A stretch of 5,074 nucleotides of DNA from Nitrospiraceae bacterium. Lineage in GTDB: Bacteria; Nitrospirota; Nitrospiria; Nitrospirales; Nitrospiraceae. A program made the translations under genes and the position numbers. The DNA is taken from positions 1-5,074 of the forward strand of contig JAABQN010000157.1 in assembly GCA_011391455.1 (NCBI GenBank). The letters run 5' to 3'. Each line of letters begins with the position of its first letter. Position 1 is the stretch's first letter. This document shows positions 1 to 4,972 of the stretch, in pieces. The notes under the pieces were generated by a model that did not search any database, was not told the DNA's origin, and saw nothing but the letters and a program-made list of their open reading frames with translations.

Positions 1-395
1 TGGACTCGCGCTGCCCTGAGCGGCACGGAAGTCCGACTCATCAGAATCGGTTCGAGCGTGACCGTCCCCTTCAACACCCTTGCCTCCGCATTCGGCTCCA
101 GCGTAACCGTTTGGGTTTGAAAGACAATCGATTCACAGGTCGCCACTACCGGAGTCATGCCCGCTGTCACGCCTCCAAGAACAATCGTCAACGTGACTGG
201 CTTGCCGGTTTGTGGATTCTTCATCGACTCCGCTTGGCTCAACTCAAATTCCACCCACCGATTCGTAGGGCCGGACGAGGAAGCCGTGGGTAGTGATGAT
301 TCGGAATGCGCAGCTGCAATGAGGCCTGGATAAAAGAACAGAACACAACACATCCCTGCCAACAGCACATACGATTGGTGGTGCAGAGTCTTCAT
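1..395 (-). CDS. Secreted protein of unknown function, N-terminal part (C-terminus beyond left edge)
   Basis: The frame opens with ATG at 395-393 and stays open for 131 codons to the window edge, so the protein is truncated here. An AGGA ribosome-binding site (403-406) lies 7 bases before the ATG. The protein starts MKTLHHQSYVLLAG. It continues with a hydrophobic core to about residue 28 (LFFYPGLIAAA) and a plausible signal peptidase I site after the AAA, so export is likely. A Ser/Thr/Pro-rich linker (about 31-45) follows. Then comes a stretch that looks beta-strand-rich (RWVEFELS, PVTLTIVLGG, IVFQTQTVTLEP), which might be an Ig-like or other beta-sandwich domain. I do not recognise the family. 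It is transcribed divergently from tdh, with a 164-base gap filled mostly by an inverted repeat. The signal peptide and good ribosome-binding site support a real gene; the function is open. Confidence 0.72.
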   Translation of the reverse strand, partial: MKTLHHQSYVLLAGMCCVLFFYPGLIAAAHSESSLPTASSSGPTNRWVEFELSQAESMKNPQTGKPVTLTIVLGGVTAGMTPVVATCESIVFQTQTVTLEPNAEARVLKGTVTLEPILMSRTSVPLRAARV

Positions 396-433
396 GGTCG
401 CATCCTACCGATCTCGCGAACCCTGGCGCAACC

Positions 434-533
434 TATCTTGTTCATTTGGTTTCTTTGGTTTGTCTTGTTTATTTGGTTGAGTGAATCTAACCAGATAAAT
501 CAAACAAACCAGATCAACCAGATAGACCGGGCT
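434..533. repeat. Inverted array of 9-bp units, copy 1 (upstream of tdh)
   Basis: Five head-to-tail nonamers of the form NNTYTGGTT fill 434-478 (for example CATTTGGTT, TCTTTGGTT, TATTTGGTT). A 10-base centre (479-488) follows. Then five nonamers of the reverse-complement form AACCARANN fill 489-533 (for example AACCAGATC, AACCAGATA), the last diverging to GACCGGGCT. The outer arms 433-457 and 501-525 are reverse complements at 21 of 25 positions. The array lies between two divergent start codons, so it cannot be a simple gene-end terminator. It must overlap the promoter or leader region of tdh, the secreted-protein gene, or both. The same family recurs after kbl. Confidence 0.9.
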
Positions 534-542
534 AGGAGCCCG
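528..542. repeat. Small GC-rich hairpin just before tdh
   Basis: CGGGCT (528-533) and AGCCCG (537-542) are perfect reverse complements around a 3-base AGG loop. The hairpin starts inside the last unit of the 9-bp array and ends 17 bases before the preferred tdh ATG. No T-run follows, so it is not a typical intrinsic terminator. If it lies in the tdh leader RNA it could influence initiation. Confidence 0.45.
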
Positions 543-559
543 TGGTATACAATGAACCC

Positions 560-1594
560 ATGCGAGCGCTCGTCAAGACATCGGCACAACCAGGGTTGAC
601 CGCCACCGATAGGCCTGATCCAAAACCGGGCCCCGCGGATGTTGTCATCCGCGTCACCGCCACCTCTCTCTGCGGGACGGATGCCCATATTTATAATTGG
701 GATCCCTGGGCGCACAGCCGTATCCACCCGCCGCGCATCATTGGCCATGAAATGTGCGGTGAGGTCGTGGAGGTCGGTTCGGATGTCACGCTCGTCAAGG
801 TGGGCGATTATGTCGCCGCCGAATCGCATCTCACATGCGGTCAATGCTTCCAATGCCGCACCGGACAAGCGCATGTGTGTAAGAATTACCGCATCCTCGG
901 CGTCGATCGCGACGGATCGTTCGCGGAATATATTGCTTTGCCTGAAACTGTGCTCTGGAAGACCTTGCCCACCCTTCCACCCGAACTCGCCTGCCTCCAG
1001 GAACCGCTCGGCAACGCCGTCGACGCCGCCTTGGTCGAAGACCTCACAGGACAGACGGTCTTGATCACCGGTTGCGGTCCGACCGGACTTTTCGCGGCCG
1101 CCGTCGCACGAACAGCCGGCGCCGCCATGATCATTGCGATGGATGTCAGTGCCTACCGCCTGGACCTTGCCAGACAAGTCGGCGCCGATCACCTGCTCGA
1201 CGCCAAGACCGAGACAGCGGACCGGATCGCCGCCGCCATTCGCGAGATCACCGCCGGCGAAGGCGTCGACGCCTCGCTCGAAATGTCGGGGAACCCTACG
1301 GCATTGCATCAGGCCTTCAGCGCCGTGAAGAACGGCGGCCGCGTAACACTCTTCGGCATTCCCACCGGACCCGTGTCTTTTGATCTGCCAAACGAAATTA
1401 TTTTCAAGGGCATCCGCGTGTATGGGGTGACAGGACGCCGACTTTTCAAAACCTGGTATCGGTTGACCGGTCTCTTCCAGGCCGGACTCAATATCAAGCC
1501 GGTGATCACTCATACCTTTCCCATGAAAGACTTCGCACAGGGGTTCGAGTTGATCAATTCAGGACAATGTGGAAAAGTCGTCTTGATTCCGTGA
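560..1594 (+). CDS. tdh: L-threonine 3-dehydrogenase
   Basis: This cytosolic zinc- and NAD-dependent enzyme oxidises L-threonine to 2-amino-3-ketobutyrate, the first step of threonine breakdown to glycine. The 344 residues match the usual family length (E. coli about 341). The catalytic-zinc ligands C38, H63 and E64 (LCGTD, IGHE), the structural-zinc cysteines C93, C96, C99 and C107, and H90 fall at the same numbers as in the E. coli enzyme. EPLGNAV follows around 148-154. The Rossmann fold shows GCGPTG (171-176) with D195 ending strand 2. Family signatures HIYNWD, LEMSG and IIFKGI are present. ATG 560 is chosen because MRALVKT aligns with the E. coli MKALSKL start; an in-frame GTG at 542 would add six residues without family support. 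No clear Shine-Dalgarno precedes ATG 560. It is followed by kbl on the same strand, 86 bases downstream. Confidence 0.96.
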   Translation: MRALVKTSAQPGLTATDRPDPKPGPADVVIRVTATSLCGTDAHIYNWDPWAHSRIHPPRIIGHEMCGEVVEVGSDVTLVKVGDYVAAESHLTCGQCFQCRTGQAHVCKNYRILGVDRDGSFAEYIALPETVLWKTLPTLPPELACLQEPLGNAVDAALVEDLTGQTVLITGCGPTGLFAAAVARTAGAAMIIAMDVSAYRLDLARQVGADHLLDAKTETADRIAAAIREITAGEGVDASLEMSGNPTALHQAFSAVKNGGRVTLFGIPTGPVSFDLPNEIIFKGIRVYGVTGRRLFKTWYRLTGLFQAGLNIKPVITHTFPMKDFAQGFELINSGQCGKVVLIP

Positions 1595-1609
1595 GCACTG
1601 AGGTGAGCG

Positions 1610-1678
1610 ATGAATAATTCCGACAACGATCTCCGCACCCGTCCCCTTACCTTTTACCCCTTACCCCTCACCAGCTAA
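1610..1678 (+). promoter_or_regulatory. Possible 22-codon leader ORF that could couple kbl translation
   Basis: An ATG at 1610 is preceded by a good Shine-Dalgarno-like run (GAGGTGAG, about 1600-1607). It opens a 22-codon frame starting MNNSDNDL and ending in TAA at 1676-1678, two bases before the kbl ATG and in a different frame from kbl. kbl itself has only a weak purine stretch (AAGA) before its start. Ribosomes finishing the small frame could therefore restart on kbl. The second half of the peptide is encoded by a 7-bp tandem repeat, so the peptide sequence is probably incidental even if the translation matters. This is inference from position only. Confidence 0.25.
1645..1672 (+). repeat. 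Four direct 7-bp units between tdh and kbl
   Basis: Four head-to-tail heptamers are visible: CCTTACC (1645-1651), TTTTACC (1652-1658), CCTTACC (1659-1665) and CCTCACC (1666-1672). Unlike the other arrays in the window there is no clear mirrored partner; only GGTGAG at about 1602-1607 is complementary to part of the last unit. The plus-strand RNA would be very pyrimidine-rich, immediately upstream of the kbl start. Confidence 0.8.
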
Positions 1679-1680
1679 GA

Positions 1681-2871
1681 ATGGCTTACCACTCACTCAA
1701 GAAAACAGTATCGGAATGGCTCACTGACATCCGCGCGGCAGGCCTCTACAAATCCGAGCGGCAGATCCTCGGCCCTCAGGGGGCTGAGATTCGCGTGGCC
1801 CAGGGTGAAGTCCTCAATCTCTGCGCCAACAACTATCTGGGACTCGCCAACCACCCTGACATCAGACAGGCCGCCGCCGCCGGACTGCAAGAGCATGGCT
1901 ACGGCATGGCCTCTGTCCGGTTCATCTGCGGCACGCAAGATCTCCACACACAACTCGAACAAGCGCTCAGCACCTTCCTGGGCGCCGAGGACACGATCCT
2001 CTATAGTTCCTGCTTCGACGCCAACGGCGGACTCTTTGAGGTGCTCCTCGGCGAGCAAGACGCTGTCATCAGTGACGCCCTGAACCACGCCAGCCTGATT
2101 GACGGCATCCGGCTCTGCAAAGCCACTAGGCTCCGTTATGCGCATTCAGACATGGCGGATCTGGAAGCCAAGCTGCGCGACGCGGCAACCTATCGCCTTC
2201 GCCTGATCGCCACGGACGGAGTCTTCTCCATGGATGGCGATTTCGCAAAACTCGATCGGATCGTCGAGTTGGCGGATCAATACGATGCAGCGGTGATCGT
2301 GGACGACAGTCACGCAACCGGTGTGCTCGGGCGCAACGGGCGCGGCACGCCGGACCATTTCGGCGTCGCCGACCGGATCGAGATCGTCACCAGCACGCTC
2401 GGCAAGACTTTGGGCGGCGCGGCGGGCGGGTTTACGTCCGGACGAAAAGAAATCATCGAGCTGTTGCGGCAACGATCGCGACCCTATTTGTTTTCGAATT
2501 CGCTCCCCCCGGTCATCGCTGCGGCGGCCAAACGGGCCGTCGTCCTCGTGGCTCAAGGCGACCAGTTACGGGCCAGGCTGCGCGAGAACGCATCGTTCTT
2601 TCGCGCACAACTCACCGATCTCGGATTCCGGCTCATCCCTGGCGAGCACCCCATTATCCCGGTCATGCTGGGCGACGCCTCACTCGCCACCAAGATGGCA
2701 GAGAGGCTGTTGGAGGAAGGGATCTATGTCGTGGGGTTCAGTTACCCGGTTGTACCGGAAGGTCAGGCGCGAATTCGCGTCCAGATGTCGGCAGCCCACA
2801 CACACGAACAACTCAGGCGAGCCAGCGCCGCCTTCGCCACAGTCGGTCGGGAACTGGGCGTAATTCGATAG
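1681..2871 (+). CDS. kbl: 2-amino-3-ketobutyrate coenzyme A ligase (glycine C-acetyltransferase)
   Basis: This cytosolic PLP enzyme of the alpha-oxoamine synthase family cleaves 2-amino-3-ketobutyrate with CoA into glycine and acetyl-CoA. It takes over the unstable product of Tdh, the gene just upstream. The 396 residues match the E. coli enzyme (398) from end to end. Visible blocks are NLCANNYLGLANHPD (46-60), ASVRFICGTQ (77-86), SSCFDANGGLFE (109-120), SDALNHASLIDG (131-142, H136 stacking on PLP), ATDGVFSMDG (177-186), VDDSHATG (207-214, D208 and H211 contacting PLP), TLGKTLGG (239-246, K242 the Schiff-base lysine), QRSRPYLFSNSL and a C-terminal QARIRVQMSAAHT. ATG 1681 gives the family N-terminus but has a weak ribosome-binding site. 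The close match to Kbl, and tdh next door, exclude the paralogues BioF, HemA and serine palmitoyltransferase. Confidence 0.97.
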   Translation: MAYHSLKKTVSEWLTDIRAAGLYKSERQILGPQGAEIRVAQGEVLNLCANNYLGLANHPDIRQAAAAGLQEHGYGMASVRFICGTQDLHTQLEQALSTFLGAEDTILYSSCFDANGGLFEVLLGEQDAVISDALNHASLIDGIRLCKATRLRYAHSDMADLEAKLRDAATYRLRLIATDGVFSMDGDFAKLDRIVELADQYDAAVIVDDSHATGVLGRNGRGTPDHFGVADRIEIVTSTLGKTLGGAAGGFTSGRKEIIELLRQRSRPYLFSNSLPPVIAAAAKRAVVLVAQGDQLRARLRENASFFRAQLTDLGFRLIPGEHPIIPVMLGDASLATKMAERLLEEGIYVVGFSYPVVPEGQARIRVQMSAAHTHEQLRRASAAFATVGRELGVIR

Positions 2872-2878
2872 AAACGTT

Positions 2879-2977
2879 CGTTTGGTTGCTCTGGTTTGTT
2901 TTGTTCATTTGGTTAGTTTCGTTCAACCAATAAACCAAACAAACCAGAGCAACCAAATCAACCAGACGAACCGGGCT
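2879..2977. repeat. Inverted array of 9-bp units, copy 2 (between convergent kbl and mlaA)
   Basis: Five nonamers NNTYTGGTT fill 2879-2923 (CGTTTGGTT, GCTCTGGTT, TGTTTTGTT, CATTTGGTT, AGTTTCGTT). After a single centre base come about six AACC-led units at 2925-2977, one of 8 bases and the rest of 9, ending AACCGGGCT. Positions 2881-2901 and 2937-2957 are perfect reverse complements over 21 bp, so a long hairpin or cruciform is possible. It shares TTGTTCATTTGGTT and the terminal ACCGGGCT with the copy before tdh, in the same orientation. It begins a few bases after the kbl stop and ends just before the mlaA stop. A bidirectional transcription stop is plausible, although no T-run follows either arm. 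Confidence 0.92.
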
Positions 2978-2980
2978 TCG

Positions 2981-3823
2981 TTATTCCCGGACTGCCTGGG
3001 CGCGTTTCTGCAAGTAGGCATTGCGGACGGCGGTATAGAGATCCAGCGTTGCTTCTTCGACTCCCTGGTACTTTTGAAGATTCCGCGACCGTTCATTGAC
3101 GATCTCTCCCACGCGTGCCCCTAACTGGATGATGCTCGTCGTCATACGATTCTTGTGCTCGATCACGGAAGGCACGTCATCGACTTCGATGATCGGTACG
3201 ACCAGCCAGTTGATCGGATTGAGAAACACATCGCCGACATATCCCACAAAGTCCCGAACGGTGAAGGGCTGAAGCAGCGGCAGGACAAGATAGGGGCCGG
3301 GACCGACCCCATAGAAACCCAGCGTCTGCCCGAAATCCTCTTCCGGCGTCACCAGATTGATTTTTGTCGCAAGATCGAAGAATCCGGCTATTCCCGCCGT
3401 GCTATTGATCAGGAACCGTCCTACTTCAATACCTGCCCCTTTGAGCTTGCCCTGAAACACATTGTTCAAAAATCGTGGGGCGAACCGGAGATTGGAAAAG
3501 ATGTTGCTGACGCCGACTTGAACGACATCGGGCAAGATAAAATCATATCCCTTCGCCACCGGCTTGAGCACATAGCGATCGACCTTGAGATTGAACGCGA
3601 AGATGTTGGCGTTCACCGGTTCCCAGGGATCATACTCATCATCGGCATCCCCATAGGCCTCGGCAAATGGATCAATCGGCTCGTCCGCCGGAGTCTGGTT
3701 CGCAACTGGTCTTGCATCGTTCAACCCCTGCGGCTGTGCCTTTCCGGTTTTCCCTGCACAGCCAGTGGCAAGCGCCATCACAAAACCCAGCAGACAGAAC
3801 ACCAGCAGACGAACAGAAATCAT
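2981..3823 (-). CDS. mlaA: MlaA (VacJ) family outer-membrane phospholipid-removal lipoprotein
   Basis: MlaA forms a channel-like ring in the outer membrane that takes misplaced phospholipids from the outer leaflet and passes them to periplasmic MlaC, keeping the membrane asymmetric. Counting from the chosen start, the 280-residue protein has a lipoprotein signal peptide (MISVRLLVFC, then LLGFVMA) and a lipobox ending ATGC with C22 as the lipidated cysteine. The next residue is Ala, not Asp, which suits the outer membrane. A disordered acidic linker (about 45-64) precedes the family hallmark DPWEPVN (65-71). Further MlaA blocks are SNIFSNLRFAPRFLNNVFQGK, RFLINSTAGIAGFFD, FGQTLGFYGVGPGPYLVLP (164-182) and the TVRD that follows. 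ATG 3823 has a strong AAGGAG site 9 bases upstream. An in-frame ATG at 3847 would add eight residues, two of them (KE) encoded by that same site. No mlaBCDEF gene is visible here. Confidence 0.93.
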   Translation of the reverse strand: MISVRLLVFCLLGFVMALATGCAGKTGKAQPQGLNDARPVANQTPADEPIDPFAEAYGDADDEYDPWEPVNANIFAFNLKVDRYVLKPVAKGYDFILPDVVQVGVSNIFSNLRFAPRFLNNVFQGKLKGAGIEVGRFLINSTAGIAGFFDLATKINLVTPEEDFGQTLGFYGVGPGPYLVLPLLQPFTVRDFVGYVGDVFLNPINWLVVPIIEVDDVPSVIEHKNRMTTSIIQLGARVGEIVNERSRNLQKYQGVEEATLDLYTAVRNAYLQKRAQAVRE

Positions 3824-3832
3824 CACCCCGGT

Positions 3833-3838
3833 CTCCTT
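3833..3838 (-). promoter_or_regulatory. Shine-Dalgarno site that decides the mlaA start
   Basis: On the minus strand AAGGAG is followed by 9 bases and ATG 3823. The alternative ATG at 3847 has a less complete GGAG about 7 bases upstream and would place this AAGGAG inside the coding sequence. The shorter start also gives the more standard lipoprotein signal peptide. Confidence 0.65.
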
Positions 3839-3868
3839 AACCCGCATTCGATCTCTCCGACGAAAAGA

Positions 3869-3950
3869 GCATATGGCGTATAGCTAATGGCACAAGCAAT
3901 ACGAAGAAACGTGCGCTTCTTGTCCGTGCTATACGCTATAAGCCATACGC
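3869..3950. repeat. Inverted array of 7-bp units (NTATRGC family), mlaA upstream region
   Basis: Three heptamers read ATATGGC (3871-3877), GTATAGC (3878-3884) and TAATGGC (3885-3891). Three mirrored heptamers read GCTATAC (3928-3934), GCTATAA (3935-3941) and GCCATAC (3942-3948). The arms 3869-3893 and 3926-3950 are complementary at 20 of 25 positions. The 32-base centre holds a further short stem (AAGAA 3904-3908 with TTCTT 3917-3921). The element lies 46 bases upstream of the mlaA ATG and could form a long hairpin in its leader. The rest of the 318-base hydrolase-mlaA gap holds the GARGTTC array. In about 110 bases between the two arrays (3951-4063) I see nothing firm beyond weak promoter candidates. 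Confidence 0.85.
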
Positions 3951-3962
3951 GCTTCCTGGCAA
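3935..3962 (-). promoter_or_regulatory. Candidate sigma-70-type promoter for mlaA
   Basis: On the minus strand TTGCCA (3957-3962, five of six to TTGACA) is followed after 16 bases by TATAGC (3935-3940, four of six to TATAAT). The putative -10 box is one of the heptamers of the inverted array, so array and promoter would overlap. A weaker alternative, TTGGCG (4005-4010) with a 17-base spacer and TACAGT (3982-3987), lies upstream. Both are pattern matches only. Confidence 0.25.
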
Positions 3963-4064
3963 TTTTGCCCAGCCGCCGCGCACTGTACCAAATGCCGAAG
4001 CGCGCGCCAATCTATTCTTTTCTTTCGTGCAAAATCTTGGGGTGGCGATCAAGAAGCGCGATCC

Positions 4065-4123
4065 GAGGTTCGAAGTTCCTGGTTCGAAGTTCCGAAAACC
4101 TCGAACTTCGAACCTCGAACCCT
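4065..4123. repeat. Inverted array of 7-bp units (GARGTTC family), downstream of the hydrolase gene
   Basis: Four heptamers run GAGGTTC (4065-4071), GAAGTTC (4072-4078), CTGGTTC (4079-4085) and GAAGTTC (4086-4092). After a 3-base centre (4093-4095) come four mirrored units: AAACCTC (4096-4102), GAACTTC (4103-4109), GAACCTC (4110-4116) and GAACCCT (4117-4123). Positions 4064-4078 and 4103-4117 are perfect 15-bp reverse complements, and the 13-mer GGTTCGAAGTTCC occurs twice directly, 14 bases apart. The array begins 18 bases beyond the hydrolase stop, on the side toward mlaA. It could end or protect the hydrolase transcript, but there is no T-run. Confidence 0.9.
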
Positions 4124-4141
4124 CTCTCGCGTGAGCGCAGG

Positions 4142-4903
4142 CTAGGCTCGGAGAGCCGCCTGGACGAACTCCGCCCATCGTCTGAAATAGGCCGCGCCCC
4201 CAACCTGGTAGGTGTTGTTGTGGTCAGCGCCTTCAATGACATAGAAAGATTTTGGTGGCTTGGCCGCCTCGAAGACCTGCCTGCCCAGCTCGATGGGGAT
4301 AATGTCGTCTTTGTCGCCGTGGATGATCAGCTTCGGGAGCGAGAGCTGCGGAAGGCGATCGATCAATGTGAAATCTGCTCCGAGTAGCCAATGAACCGGC
4401 ATTCCTCCGTAATGGAACTTGGCCACCGATCCGATCGACGGGAACGATGATTCGAGGATCAGTCCCGCTGCAGGCTTCTGCGCGGCAAGCTCACCCGCCA
4501 CAGCCGCGCCGAGCGAGCGGCCGAATATAACAACGCGCTCAGGGCGAATCATTCTGGTCCGCGTCAAATAATCGTGCGCCCCCAACGCATCCTGATAGAG
4601 CCCTTCCTCCGACGGTTTCCCCTGGCTCCGGCCATAGCCCCGATAGTCGAACAGGAACACAGATAGGCCCAACTGATAGAGAAGTTTCAGATTCTCGAGA
4701 CGGTTGATGATGTTCCCGGCATTGCCGTGGCACCAGAGTAAGACCGGACGATCTGCTTGCGCCTCGACATACCAACCAAACAACCGCGCCCCATCAGCAG
4801 CCTGAAACCAGACCTCTTCAAGCGGTAACCCACTGAGCCGAGCCCAATCCCGATCCTGCCAAGGCTCAGGATGATAGACGAAGAATTGGTCAAGGATGCT
4901 CAC
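4142..4903 (-). CDS. Alpha/beta hydrolase, YfhR/ABHD17-like serine hydrolase
   Basis: The protein is 253 residues with a full alpha/beta-hydrolase core. The oxyanion-hole motif HGNAGN is at 59-64, followed by FDYRGYGRSQG (85-95). The nucleophile elbow is GRSLG (128-132) with S130. HGDKDDIIP (195-203) gives the acid, probably D199, and GADHNN gives H228. The order and the HGNAGN and YRGYGRS motifs match the YfhR/BEM46/ABHD17 group, whose members act on esters, thioesters or lipids; the substrate here cannot be read from sequence. The N-terminal FFVYHPE resembles the stretch that follows a membrane anchor in longer relatives, but no transmembrane segment or signal peptide is present, so a cytosolic protein is expected. 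GTG 4903 is the first usual start after an in-frame stop at 4973-4975. The pyrimidine-rich sequence before it contains no Shine-Dalgarno, so the start is less certain. mlaA follows on the same strand after 318 bases, probably as a separate unit. Confidence 0.9.
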   Translation of the reverse strand: MSILDQFFVYHPEPWQDRDWARLSGLPLEEVWFQAADGARLFGWYVEAQADRPVLLWCHGNAGNIINRLENLKLLYQLGLSVFLFDYRGYGRSQGKPSEEGLYQDALGAHDYLTRTRMIRPERVVIFGRSLGAAVAGELAAQKPAAGLILESSFPSIGSVAKFHYGGMPVHWLLGADFTLIDRLPQLSLPKLIIHGDKDDIIPIELGRQVFEAAKPPKSFYVIEGADHNNTYQVGGAAYFRRWAEFVQAALRA

Positions 4904-4972
4904 AGAGGAAGAATAGCCGAACCTAATGAGAGAAGGAAGAGCCAGGCTGGTGCGGAAATAAGAGCTTCGATT

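Noticed and set aside
473..501. TTGGTT-17-TAAATC as a tdh promoter
   Set aside because: The match to a -10 box is poor, and TTGGTT is simply the array unit, so a chance match is expected.
542..559. GTG 542 as the tdh start
   Set aside because: It would add six residues absent from the family, and no ribosome site favours it. MRALVK aligns with the known Tdh N-terminus.
306..599. 97-residue plus-strand frame spanning the divergent gap
   Set aside because: It overlaps the signal-peptide gene antisense, then reads the 9-bp array as Trp/Phe and NQ repeats. It is explained by the repeat's 9-base period.
500..1513. 337-residue frame on the minus strand opposite tdh
   Set aside because: It is antisense to a complete, motif-rich tdh, runs into the repeat at its end, and resembles no family. 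Long antisense frames are common in GC-rich genes.
2882..3124. 80-residue plus-strand frame after kbl
   Set aside because: It is mostly translated nonamer array followed by antisense of the mlaA end.
3155..3883. 242-residue plus-strand frame opposite mlaA
   Set aside because: It is the complement of a confident MlaA gene, with no signal, ribosome site or family motif of its own.
434..4123. CRISPR array
   Set aside because: The repeats are 7-9 bp head-to-tail units with no unique spacers, and no cas gene is present.
4012..4242. Minus-strand frames rich in FEVRSSRF-like runs
   Set aside because: They are readings of the GARGTTC heptamer array, not conserved proteins.
3887..4387. 166-residue plus-strand frame across the mlaA upstream region
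   Set aside because: It crosses two inverted arrays and the antisense of the hydrolase end. Its composition is erratic and it has no recognisable domain.
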